Both the position numbers and the translations under genes were made by a program. From an uncultured Roseicyclus sp. (GTDB lineage Bacteria > Pseudomonadota > Alphaproteobacteria > Rhodobacterales > Rhodobacteraceae), in assembly GCA_947494975.1 (NCBI GenBank), contig CANLXA010000001.1, positions 1,167,365 through 1,231,364 on the forward strand: DNA of 64,000 nt, in the 5' to 3' direction. The notes under the pieces are model-generated. The model was not told the origin of the DNA and did no database searches. It saw only the letters and a program-made list of their open reading frames with translations. Below, piece by piece: positions 54,848-62,819 of this stretch; position 1 is the stretch's first letter; each line of letters begins with the position of its first letter.

Positions 54848-55831
54848 ATGTATGCCCAGATGGTGAAATCGGAAGGTCCGAAGGATCAGGACGACCCCGC
54901 GAAGCTGGCCGAGTTTCAGGCCCGCATCGATGCGGGGGACAAGATCGAGCCGAAGGATTGGATGCCGGAAGGCTATCGCAAGACGCTGATCCGCCAGATC
55001 GGCCAGCACGCCCATTCCGAGATCGTGGGCCAGCTGCCGGAAGGCAACTGGATCACCCGCGCGCCGACCTTGGAGCGCAAGGCGATCCTGCTGGCCAAGG
55101 TGCAGGACGAGGCGGGGCATGGATTGTACCTTTATTGCGCCGCCGAAACACTTGGCGTCAGCCGCGACGAGATGACCGAGATGCTGCTCGATGGGCGGAT
55201 GAAGTATTCCTCGATCTTCGCCTATCCCACGCTCACCTGGGCCGATATGGGCGCGGTCGGCTGGCTTGTGGACGGCGCGGCGATCATGAACCAGGTGCCG
55301 TTGCAGCGCACGTCTTTCGGGCCCTATTCGCGCGCGATGATCCGGGTCTGCAAGGAAGAGAGTTTCCACCAGCGCCAAGGCTTCGACATCATGATGAAAA
55401 TGTGCGCAGGCAGTCCGGCGCAGAAGCAGATGGCCCAGGATGCGCTCAACCGGTTCTGGTATCCGGCCCTGATGATGTTCGGGCCCTCGGACAAGGACAG
55501 CGTACATTCGAGCCAGTCGATGGCCTGGAAGATCAAGATGAACACCAATGACGAGCTGCGCCAGAAATTCGTCGATCAGACGGTGCCGCAGGCCGAATAT
55601 CTTGGCCTGACGATCCCCGATGACACGCTTGCCTGGAACGAGGAGAAGGGCGGATACGACTTCGCCGAGCCCGATTGGGACGAATTCTTCGAGGTGTTGA
55701 AGGGCAATGGCCCCTGCTCGGTCGATCGCATCGCCACCCGCAAGAAGGCCTGGGACGACGGCGCCTGGGTCCGGGACGGGTTGATGGCCCATGCCGAAAA
55801 GGCCCGTGCCGCAAAGGTGGCCGCGGAGTGA
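54848..55831 (+). CDS. paaA: Phenylacetyl-CoA epoxidase catalytic subunit PaaA
   Basis: A 327-aa di-iron oxygenase subunit that inserts one oxygen atom into the ring of phenylacetyl-CoA. The four-helix ligand motifs are [10 protein letters not shown] (ExxH) and [14 protein letters not shown] (ExxH). ATG 54848 with GGGAGA gives [10 protein letters not shown], the family N-terminus; the longer frame is excluded. First gene of the paaABCDE series. Its stop codon overlaps the next ORF by one base (TGATG). Confidence 0.96.
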   Translation: MYAQMVKSEGPKDQDDPAKLAEFQARIDAGDKIEPKDWMPEGYRKTLIRQIGQHAHSEIVGQLPEGNWITRAPTLERKAILLAKVQDEAGHGLYLYCAAETLGVSRDEMTEMLLDGRMKYSSIFAYPTLTWADMGAVGWLVDGAAIMNQVPLQRTSFGPYSRAMIRVCKEESFHQRQGFDIMMKMCAGSPAQKQMAQDALNRFWYPALMMFGPSDKDSVHSSQSMAWKIKMNTNDELRQKFVDQTVPQAEYLGLTIPDDTLAWNEEKGGYDFAEPDWDEFFEVLKGNGPCSVDRIATRKKAWDDGAWVRDGLMAHAEKARAAKVAAE

Positions 55832-56043
55832 TGCGTCGGCTCGCTATCGTCTTCACGGCCATTGGCTTTCTCAGTTCATTGAGTGTTGGGTTTCTGTCGG
55901 AACCTGCCATCGGCGGCCACGGGATTTCGTTTGACCCGACAGTGATACCAGGAGTGGAGGCGTCCGTTTGGTACGGCCCGGACGCTCGCTGCATGGACTT
56001 TACGTATTGCACATTCGTACTCCAGCCATGGATGATCCGATGA
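55831..56043 (+). CDS. Uncharacterised 70-residue ORF between paaA and paaB
   Basis: A small ORF (70 aa) in a tight junction: its ATG overlaps the paaA stop (TGATG) and its stop overlaps the paaB start (ATGA). Residues ~1-20 are hydrophobic (RRLAIVFTAIGFLSSLSVGFL), like a signal peptide or membrane anchor, followed by an about 50-residue tail with two cysteines (DARCMDFTYCTFVL). I recognise no family. Normal paa operons run paaA directly into paaB, so this is an insertion that kept translational coupling. It could be a real small secreted/membrane protein or a coupling-only ORF. Confidence 0.6.
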   Translation: MRRLAIVFTAIGFLSSLSVGFLSEPAIGGHGISFDPTVIPGVEASVWYGPDARCMDFTYCTFVLQPWMIR

Positions 56044-56330
56044 CCGACAAACGCGAATGGCCCCTGTGGGAGATTTTCATCCGCGGTCAGCACGGCGCCT
56101 CGCACCGCCATGTCGGCTCGCTCCATGCGCCGGATGCCGAAATGGCGATCCTGAACGCGCGCGACGTCTACACCCGCCGCAAGGAAGGCGTCAGCATCTG
56201 GGCAGTTCCGGCCAATGCGATCGCCGCCTCCAGCCCATCCAAGAAGGGGCCGATGTATGATCCGGCGGAAGACAAGGCCTACCGCCACCCCACCTTCTTC
56301 GACATCCCCAAAGTTGTAGGCCCGATGTGA
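56040..56330 (+). CDS. paaB: Phenylacetyl-CoA epoxidase subunit PaaB
   Basis: A 96-aa subunit. PLWEIFIRGQHGASHRHVGSLHAPDAEMAILNARDVYTRRKEGVSIWAVPA is the full PaaB signature. PaaB bridges PaaAC heterodimers in the monooxygenase complex. Starts at ATG 56040, overlapping the preceding small ORF. Confidence 0.96.
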   Translation: MTDKREWPLWEIFIRGQHGASHRHVGSLHAPDAEMAILNARDVYTRRKEGVSIWAVPANAIAASSPSKKGPMYDPAEDKAYRHPTFFDIPKVVGPM

Positions 56331-57136
56331 TGGCAGATTCCTCATCGCCGACCGCGTCGCGCCTTGAGGCCGAGGGCGCACAATCCGCCGACCTGTTCGA
56401 GTTCCTCCTGCGCATGGGCGACAACACGTTGGTCCTCGGCCATCGCGTGTCGGAATGGTGCGGCAAGGGGCCGGTGCTGGAGGAGGACATCGCGCTGGCC
56501 AACACCGCGCTCGACCTGATCGGCCAGACGCAGATGTGGCTTGGCCTGGCCGGTGACATCGAAGGCAAAGGCCGCTCCGCCGACGATCTCGCCATGCTGC
56601 GCGATGCGTGGGAGTTCCGCTGTTGTCTGCTGGTGGAGCAGCCCAACGGTGATTTCGGCCGCACGATGATGCGCCAATACCTGTTCGATCAATGGCACCT
56701 GCTGCAACTGCGCGCTCTGAAGGACAGCACCCACGACCGGATCGCCGCCATCGCCGCGAAGGCCGAAAAGGAGGTGACCTATCACCACGAACGCTCCGCC
56801 GATCTGATAATCCGCCTGGGCGACGGCACCGCGGAAAGCCACACGAAAATGCAGGCCGCGTTGGACCTGCTTTATCCGTATGTCGGTGAATTTTTCGAAG
56901 GTGACGCAACCGACAAGACCCTGGCCGAGGCGGGGATTGCCCCCGATCCCGCCAGTCTGCGCGGTGCCTTCGATGCCGTCCTCTCCACCACCATGGACGA
57001 GGCCACGCTGACCCTGCCAGACAGCCGGTTCAGCCATAAGGGCGGCAAGACCGGCACGCGCCATTCCGAACATCTGGGCCACCTGCTCACGCAGATGCAA
57101 TGGCTCCAGCGCGCCTATCCGGGCGCGACCTGGTGA
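56330..57136 (+). CDS. paaC: Phenylacetyl-CoA epoxidase structural subunit PaaC
   Basis: A 268-aa ferritin-like subunit that pairs with PaaA but is thought not to bind iron for catalysis. LFEFLLRMGDNTLVLGHRVSEWCGKGPVLEEDIALANTALDLIGQ is the typical N-terminus. ATG 56330 overlaps the paaB stop (TGATG); a GTG at 56327 is an alternative. It overlaps paaD (GTGA). Confidence 0.95.
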   Translation: MADSSSPTASRLEAEGAQSADLFEFLLRMGDNTLVLGHRVSEWCGKGPVLEEDIALANTALDLIGQTQMWLGLAGDIEGKGRSADDLAMLRDAWEFRCCLLVEQPNGDFGRTMMRQYLFDQWHLLQLRALKDSTHDRIAAIAAKAEKEVTYHHERSADLIIRLGDGTAESHTKMQAALDLLYPYVGEFFEGDATDKTLAEAGIAPDPASLRGAFDAVLSTTMDEATLTLPDSRFSHKGGKTGTRHSEHLGHLLTQMQWLQRAYPGATW

Positions 57137-57591
57137 AGCCCTCGACCGACCAGATCTGGGCGTGGCTCGATGACGTGCCCGACCCCGAGATCCCGGTGAT
57201 TTCCGTCGTCGATCTGGGCATTGTCCGCGACGTGCAATGGGCAGGTGACGCGCTGGAGGTCACCCTTACCCCTACCTATTCCGGCTGCCCCGCCACATCC
57301 GTGATCGAGATCTCCGTCGACGCCGCGCTCCGCGACAAGGGCATCGAAACCGTCACCCTGAAGCGCCAGATCGCACCGCCCTGGACCACCGACTGGCTGT
57401 CCGACAAGGGCCGCGCAAAGCTGGAAACCTATGGCATCGCGCCTCCCAACCCGGCCGGCGGCCCGGCGCAATGCCCGCGCTGCCACTCCACGGATCTGGA
57501 ACGGATCAGCCAGTTCGGCTCCACACCCTGCAAGGCGCAATGGCGCTGCAAGGATTGCCTGGAACCCTTCGACTACTTCAAATGCATCTGA
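57133..57591 (+). CDS. paaD: PaaD (DUF59/MIP18-type Fe-S maturation factor)
   Basis: A 152-aa protein: DUF59 domain at residues ~1-90 (VPDPEIPVISVVDLGIVRDV...TPTYSGCPATSVIE), then a zinc-ribbon-like tail with CPRCHS and CKDC. It is thought to assist Fe-S maturation of the epoxidase. Start is GTG 57133 in a GTGA overlap with paaC. Confidence 0.94.
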   Translation: MKPSTDQIWAWLDDVPDPEIPVISVVDLGIVRDVQWAGDALEVTLTPTYSGCPATSVIEISVDAALRDKGIETVTLKRQIAPPWTTDWLSDKGRAKLETYGIAPPNPAGGPAQCPRCHSTDLERISQFGSTPCKAQWRCKDCLEPFDYFKCI

Positions 57592-57598
57592 GGCGCCC

Positions 57599-58660
57599 TT
57601 GGCCAAGTTCATCCCCCTGATTGTCACCGATATTCACCGCACCACGGCGGAGGCCGTGGCCGTGCGCCTCAAGCCCGAAGACGGCTCCACCCTCCCCTTT
57701 ACCCAAGGCCAATACCTCACCTTTCGCCGGGAGATCGACGGCGTGGAACTCCGCCGCGCCTATTCGATCAGTGCGGGCATCGCCGATGGCACGCTTGAGG
57801 TTGGCATCAAGAAAGTGCGCGGCGGGGCGTTCTCCACCTGGGCCAACGACCACCTGCGGGTCGGCGACCGGATCGAGGCGCTGTCGCCCATGGGTGCATT
57901 CCACACCCCGCTCCGGCCGGAGGCAAGAAACCACTATCTGGGCTTTGCCATCGGCTCCGGCATCACACCTGTCCTGTCGATCCTGCGCAGCACGTTGGCT
58001 GTGGAACCCGGCAGCCGGTTCACGCTGATCTACGCCAACCGCTCGTCGCGCGACGTGATGTTTCGCGAGGAGCTGGAGGATCTGAAGAACGAGAATATGG
58101 GCCGTCTGAATATCGTCCATATCCTCAAGAACGACCCCACGGGCATCGACCTCTTCACCGGCCGGATCGACGGCGAGAAACTCGACAGGATGTTCGCCCA
58201 ATGGGTCGATGTGGACACGGCTGACGCCGCGTTCATTTGCGGCCCGGAAGAGGCCATGAAGACCATCGCGGATCGCCTTGAGAGCCACGGGCTGCCGAAG
58301 GGCGCGATCAGGTATGAGCTTTTCGCGGCCACCCAGCAGGGACAATTGCCGCAGAAGGTCGATCTGACAGACGACGCGGCCACTACCACGGCCACGATCA
58401 TCGTGGATGGCACCGCGCAGGATGTGCCCGTGGCGCCGGGTGAAACCGTGCTGGCCGCCGCCCTCCGCGCCGGCCTCGATGCGCCCTATGCCTGCCGCGC
58501 CGGGGTCTGCTCCACCTGCATGTGCAAGGTCGTGAAAGGCGAGGCGCAGATGATCACCAACCACGCACTGGAAGATTACGAAGTCGCCCGCGGCATGGTG
58601 CTCAGCTGCCAGGCGCTGCCGGTCGGCGAGACGATCACGGTGGAATATCTCGACCACTGA
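57599..58660 (+). CDS. paaE: Phenylacetyl-CoA epoxidase reductase PaaE
   Basis: A 353-aa NADPH-dependent reductase: FAD-binding domain (RRAYSISAG), NAD-binding domain, and C-terminal [2Fe-2S] ferredoxin domain (CRAGVCSTCMCKV plus a later Cys). It supplies electrons to PaaAC. The start is probably TTG 57599 with GAGG about 7 bases upstream, giving the family length; no ATG in frame fits better. It is the only plant-type ferredoxin reductase in the window, so cross-supply to BoxB is conceivable. Confidence 0.93.
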   Translation: MAKFIPLIVTDIHRTTAEAVAVRLKPEDGSTLPFTQGQYLTFRREIDGVELRRAYSISAGIADGTLEVGIKKVRGGAFSTWANDHLRVGDRIEALSPMGAFHTPLRPEARNHYLGFAIGSGITPVLSILRSTLAVEPGSRFTLIYANRSSRDVMFREELEDLKNENMGRLNIVHILKNDPTGIDLFTGRIDGEKLDRMFAQWVDVDTADAAFICGPEEAMKTIADRLESHGLPKGAIRYELFAATQQGQLPQKVDLTDDAATTTATIIVDGTAQDVPVAPGETVLAAALRAGLDAPYACRAGVCSTCMCKVVKGEAQMITNHALEDYEVARGMVLSCQALPVGETITVEYLDH

Positions 58661-58929
58661 GCGCTGCACTGGGCGGGACGTATTCCCGAGGTGACATTCG
58701 GTGGCGTAGTCACACCCACAGACCTCACGCGCATAACGGCGCCCTCCGACCAAAGCACCACGCGCGGAATCAAGGCCGCAGGCCACCGCGCATCGCCGGA
58801 CCACCCCCCGGCACGGCGATTTGGCTGAGCTTGGCGCTCCGCCGGTTCATTGCGCGGATTTGGCAACCATGAAGTGCCAGGAACGTCCGTTTGGCCGCCG
58901 CGCCGCGGCCCACCGCTGCCGCGGCTCAT

Positions 58930-59341
58930 CGCTTGAACCTCGGACGGCGTTTCCTTGTCTTTCGTCAGCGATGTCACAGGCCAAGAGACGAACCTGCCGA
59001 GGCTATCGTGCTCAAGCTCATCCAGATATTCGCGTGAGACCACGAGAAAACAGATACGATGGGAGCTTGCCGAAGGGTCTCCCCTCAGGTTCCGGCGGTC
59101 GGGGATCGATCCAGAGACGATGCGGGGAACCGGCAGGGTTTGCGGGCTCTGGTTCGTATGTGCGGAAGGGGACGCGCAGTTCACTCGTCGGCGTCACCTC
59201 AAACTCATCCGCCGCAAACCCGTGCCGGGCGTGCATCTCGCCAAACAGGTGCACGTACCGGATGTTTTCATCGTCTTGGGGCGGCATCTTTCTCCGCTGG
59301 TGTCGCGCAATCTTGATCCCGGCTTTGAATGACTTGCGCAT
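58930..59341 (-). pseudogene. Probable frameshifted remnant of an unidentified gene
   Basis: Two protein-like pieces are read in different minus-strand frames. From ATG 59341 the frame gives MRKSFKAGIKIARHQRR and FAADEFEVTPTSELRVPFRTYE, ending at a stop at 59018. An overlapping frame in the 3' part gives ICFLVVSREYLDELEHD and GRFVSWPVTSLTKDKE. One base change in length near 59060 would join them. I do not recognise the family; immunity-type DUF1629-like proteins come to mind but the match is not strong enough. Confidence 0.35.
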
Positions 59342-59452
59342 GGGTAAGTGACCGGGCTCAGCTCCCCCGTTTCGACGGACCGCCACCAAAAACTCTTAAC
59401 AAACCGTAAGCAAAGTCAAGATTTACAAGCAATTCCCGTCACTTAACCCACC

Positions 59453-59468
59453 TTATCAACCTTGATAA
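59453..59468. promoter_or_regulatory. 16-base palindrome downstream of the thiolase gene
   Basis: TTATCAA-CC-TTGATAA has 7-bp perfect arms. It lies 8 bases past the thiolase stop. The two-base centre makes an RNA hairpin poor, so a protein-binding site or chance are the main options. Confidence 0.3.
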
Positions 59469-59476
59469 CCCCCGCG

Positions 59477-60682
59477 TCAGACGGCCTCCAGCGCCACGGC
59501 AATCCCCTGCCCGACCCCGATACACATCGTCGCCAGCGCCCGTTTTCCGCCCCGCAACTTCATCTCCAAAGCCGCCGTCCCCGCGATCCGCGCGCCCGAC
59601 ATCCCCAACGGATGCCCCAGCGCGATCGCACCTCCATTCGGGTTCACCCGCCCATCATCATCCGCCACGCCCAGCTCCCGCAAAACGGCCAGCCCCTGGG
59701 CCGCGAAGGCCTCGTTCAGCTCGATCACATCGAAGGCGTCGATCCCAAGCCCCAGCCGCGCCATCAGTTTCTGCGAGGCCGGCACGGGCCCGATCCCCAT
59801 CACACGCGGCTCCACCCCGGCCACCGCTCCGCCCAGGATCCGCGCGATCGGCACCAGGCCATGGCGCGCCACCGCCGCTTCGGACGCCACGATCAACGCC
59901 GCCGCGCCATCGTTGACCCCCGACGCATTGCCCGCCGTCACGCTGCCACCCTCCCTAAACGGTGCGCGCAAATTCGCCAGCGCCTCCACGCCGGTCTCGG
60001 GCCGCGGATGTTCATCTTCGGAGACGACAATCGGCTCCCCCTTGCGGCGCGGGATCGTCACCGGCGTGATCTCCTCTGCCAACCGGCCCGACGCCATCGC
60101 GGCCCCCGCCTTTTCCTGCGACCGCGCGGCAAAGGCATCCTGATCGCCGCGGGAGATCTTGTAATCCTCGGCCACGTTCTCCGCCGTCTCGGGCATGGAA
60201 TCGATCCCGTATTGCGCCTTCATCACCGGGTTCACAAAGCGCCAACCAATGGTCGTATCGTAGATCTCGGCCTTGCGGGAAAAGGCCGCATCCGCCTTTG
60301 GCATCACAAACGGTGCGCGCGACATGCTTTCAACGCCACCGGCGATCATCAGCTCCGCCTCACCCGCCTTGATCGCGCGGGCGGCGGCGATGATCGCGTC
60401 CATCCCCGAGCCGCAGAGCCGGTTGATCGTGGTGCCGGGCACCGCCACCGGCAGCCCCGCCAGCAGCGCCGACATCCGCGCCACGTTGCGGTTATCCTCA
60501 CCCGCCTGATTGGCGCAGCCGTAGTAGATGTCGTCCACCGCGGCCCAATCGACGCTCGCGTTGCGATCCATCAGCGCGCGGAGGGGAACCGCCCCCAGAT
60601 CATCCGCCCGAACAGACGCCAAAGCGCCGCCAAACCGGCCGATGGGGGTGCGCACGTAATCGCAGATAAAGGCGTCGGCCAT
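59477..60682 (-). CDS. pcaF: 3-Oxoadipyl-CoA / 3-oxo-5,6-dehydrosuberyl-CoA thiolase (PcaF/PaaJ-type)
   Basis: A 401-aa thiolase. The nucleophile Cys90 lies in TTINRLCGSGM, with GHPLGMSGAR and the C-terminal CIGVGQGIA. The N-terminus MADAFICDYVRTPIGRFGG matches PcaF/PaaJ enzymes, which cleave 3-oxoadipyl-CoA to succinyl-CoA and acetyl-CoA and serve both the phenylacetate and beta-ketoadipate/box routes. ATG 60682 is chosen; the frame to 60826 has no ribosome site. It stands alone on the minus strand. Confidence 0.9.
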   Translation of the reverse strand: MADAFICDYVRTPIGRFGGALASVRADDLGAVPLRALMDRNASVDWAAVDDIYYGCANQAGEDNRNVARMSALLAGLPVAVPGTTINRLCGSGMDAIIAAARAIKAGEAELMIAGGVESMSRAPFVMPKADAAFSRKAEIYDTTIGWRFVNPVMKAQYGIDSMPETAENVAEDYKISRGDQDAFAARSQEKAGAAMASGRLAEEITPVTIPRRKGEPIVVSEDEHPRPETGVEALANLRAPFREGGSVTAGNASGVNDGAAALIVASEAAVARHGLVPIARILGGAVAGVEPRVMGIGPVPASQKLMARLGLGIDAFDVIELNEAFAAQGLAVLRELGVADDDGRVNPNGGAIALGHPLGMSGARIAGTAALEMKLRGGKRALATMCIGVGQGIAVALEAV

Positions 60683-60849
60683 GTCGGATCTCCTCACTGT
60701 CCGGCGGACCCTATCAGGGGCCACCGAGCGAGGGAAAGCGCTTCTGCCCGGTCCGCGCCATTGGGACGACTGGACCGCGTGGACGGATAAATACGGCAGA
60801 CCGCAGCCGATTGACCCGTGCCCCACCCGCCCGTGCTACAGTTGGCCCA

Positions 60850-61341
60850 ATGGAGCCAATCGACAGGGCAGAAATGGACGCAATTGCCGACGCCGTAAAA
60901 CACTACCTCGCTCGCACCGGACACATCCTGACGCGCCTGTCTGCGCAGGAGGACAAGGACGACCTGCTAACGGGTCGCCTGTCGCCGGACATGTTCGACA
61001 CCGGGTTCAATCTGGCCCTTGCCATTCAATTCGCGGCCCGATGCATTTGCCCGCCGACGGGGCAGGACGTGCCGGACATCCCTGACGAATTCACCTTTGA
61101 GAGCCTATCGGCCTACCACGCTCAGATCTCGCAACTGATCGCGCCGATCAGAGCCGACGATCTGACGCATCCCGTATCCCATGTCGCTGGGGAGGCGGAG
61201 TTGCGCCATGATCCCGACGAATACGTCACACGGTTCGCCTTCCCGAACATGATCTTCCATTTGACCATCGCATATGCCGGCCTGCGCCACGGCGGCATGT
61301 CCCTCGGCAAGGCCGATTTCGATGGCCTGCATCGTTACTGA
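60850..61341 (+). CDS. DUF1993 family protein
   Basis: A 163-aa protein with the DUF1993 (DinB-like four-helix) pattern: LTRLSAQEDKDDLLTGRLSPDMFDTGFNLALAIQFAARCICPP, ending FHLTIAYAGLRHGGMSLGKADFDG. Function is unknown; DinB-like folds often bind metals through His residues, which here occur late in the protein. ATG 60850 is preferred over a longer frame. It stands alone. Confidence 0.8.
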   Translation: MEPIDRAEMDAIADAVKHYLARTGHILTRLSAQEDKDDLLTGRLSPDMFDTGFNLALAIQFAARCICPPTGQDVPDIPDEFTFESLSAYHAQISQLIAPIRADDLTHPVSHVAGEAELRHDPDEYVTRFAFPNMIFHLTIAYAGLRHGGMSLGKADFDGLHRY

Positions 61342-61563
61342 CGTTGGGAGACAGCCGATAGATCGGTCTGGGCGCGCAGCCTGCTGACGGCGCGCACGCG
61401 GTCTGCCACTGCGATAGCTTGGGCTGTAGGAAGGAGAGTGGCGCGCTGGGGAGGACACCCAAAAGCGTTGATTTCTCGACGCAATTTTGCTGGTGTGAAC
61501 AATATACACCCTCAATGATTTCAAACACTTAGCTGATCGGTTGTTCAGGTTTTCTCGCCGCTC

Positions 61564-61905
61564 TCACTCGCCAAGCAAAACCGTCTTCCATTTCGTCACC
61601 TGAACCACCTTGTCGATCCGCCGAACCGGCAAGCGCCCATAGTCACCTATCTGTGGAGAATGAACGGTCATCCGCATGTATTCCATCGTCTTGCACGTGC
61701 CACAGGCGAACGGGGGGATGTGGACGGGATGTGCCGCCCCGACAAACTGCACCAGGTCGGTCGCGAGATAATAGATTGTGCGCCGACACAGGTTGCAATT
61801 CACCTTCATCAGATAGCCCGCCAGGGCCTCGTCTGCGAGGGTCCGGAAAGGCTTCGAAGGATGGGCTTTGATGGGCGGATGACCGACGGGCATGAACGAG
61901 AACAT
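61564..61905 (-). CDS. Small protein with two CxxC motifs
   Basis: A 113-aa protein with CNLCRRTIYY near the middle and CGTCKTMEY later, a spacing that could bind one zinc ion. No known function; similar short zinc-ribbon proteins occur in alphaproteobacteria. The start is uncertain: ATG 61905 or MPVGHPP at 61893. It is 28 bases downstream of the SRAP gene on the same strand. Confidence 0.6.
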   Translation of the reverse strand: MFSFMPVGHPPIKAHPSKPFRTLADEALAGYLMKVNCNLCRRTIYYLATDLVQFVGAAHPVHIPPFACGTCKTMEYMRMTVHSPQIGDYGRLPVRRIDKVVQVTKWKTVLLGE

Positions 61906-61933
61906 AATAGGAACATTTCTCGTACGTCCAGCT

Positions 61934-62632
61934 TCACGTCACGGCGTCCGCCTTTTCGCCTGTGAACACCAGCTCCATCTCATCAGCGGGCAGCGGTCGC
62001 TGGAGTGCCATGGCATCCTCTGCTGAGCCTGTCAGCCATGTCTCAAAGTCTTCCGCACTGCGAAGGATGACAGGCATCGCCTTCGGGTGGATCGGCGCGA
62101 CGATTTCGTTTGGTTCGGTGGTCAGGAACGTCATGGCCAGCGTCGGCGCGTTCTGGTCGGCAAGCTCGGCGTCCGCGGGTTTTCGAAGGCCGTCCTTCTC
62201 CCAATTCCACATCCGGCAGAGCCCGGCAAAGGCAAAGGGTGGTCGCTCCTCCCCACCCAGAAGGCGGAACCAGCTCGCCGCCTTGATGGGCTTTCCCGAC
62301 TTTCCGGGGATCTTCTCGGTGGGGTGATGCTCGGAGAAAGATGACGCCGGCACCAGGCACCGCTGATCGAGGCGGGTGAGGGCAAACTTCCACGGGAACG
62401 ACGATAGGTTCCTGGCATTGGTGACCCAGCCGAAGGGCGCCTTGTTCCACCCCCAACGGGCATAACGTAGAGCGCGATCACCGTCCTTGTCCACGCGGAC
62501 GATTGGAACCTCCGCATCGGGGAAAATCGCACTCTGCGGGCCATAATTCCCCAAATGGTCGGAACCGGGGGCCACGTTGAACAGGCCCCGCATTGCCTGT
62601 TGAGCGGTCGTGAGGGAGTAGAGGTTGCACAT
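61934..62632 (-). CDS. yedK: SRAP-domain protein (YedK/HMCES-type abasic-site DNA-protein crosslink enzyme)
   Basis: A 232-aa protein beginning MCNLYS, in which Cys2 (after Met removal) is the catalytic residue that links covalently to abasic sites in single-stranded DNA. Other conserved elements are TNARNLSSFPWKFALTRLDQRCLVPASSFSE and PIHPKAMPVIL (catalytic His). These proteins shield abasic sites at replication forks and are often SOS-regulated. It is divergent from the TPR gene. Confidence 0.93.
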   Translation of the reverse strand: MCNLYSLTTAQQAMRGLFNVAPGSDHLGNYGPQSAIFPDAEVPIVRVDKDGDRALRYARWGWNKAPFGWVTNARNLSSFPWKFALTRLDQRCLVPASSFSEHHPTEKIPGKSGKPIKAASWFRLLGGEERPPFAFAGLCRMWNWEKDGLRKPADAELADQNAPTLAMTFLTTEPNEIVAPIHPKAMPVILRSAEDFETWLTGSAEDAMALQRPLPADEMELVFTGEKADAVT

Positions 62633-62819
62633 CTGGCGCAGGTTTCAGCGGATGGCCGCAGATGTCAAATGCGCATGGTCGTTAGAACCGACCGAACAGT
62701 GGTTCTTTGCGACCAAGGCTGTGATCATCCAATGTGCACGACGTCATAAGATTTAGCGGGATAGTGATCCAAGAGTTGCCGTGTAAGGGTTGATTGGATG
62801 CGGACAGTGAGGAATGCGC

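Larger units (their letters stand above)
58661..59476. other. Intergenic region of 816 bases with no intact gene
   Basis: Between paaE and the thiolase gene. The left ~270 bases are GC-rich and carry no convincing ORF. The right part holds pieces of an apparently broken minus-strand gene (about 58930-59341), and bases 59390-59476 are AT-richer with a TTATCAA-CC-TTGATAA palindrome. No RNA gene was recognised. Confidence 0.55.

Noticed and set aside
59453..59468. Intrinsic terminator for the thiolase gene
   Set aside because: The palindrome has only two loop bases and no T-tract, so it cannot form a normal terminator hairpin; kept as an unassigned palindrome.
61105..61524. Minus-strand 139-codon frame over the DUF1993 end
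   Set aside because: It overlaps a better supported gene and shows no family features; 61342-61563 holds nothing else I can support.
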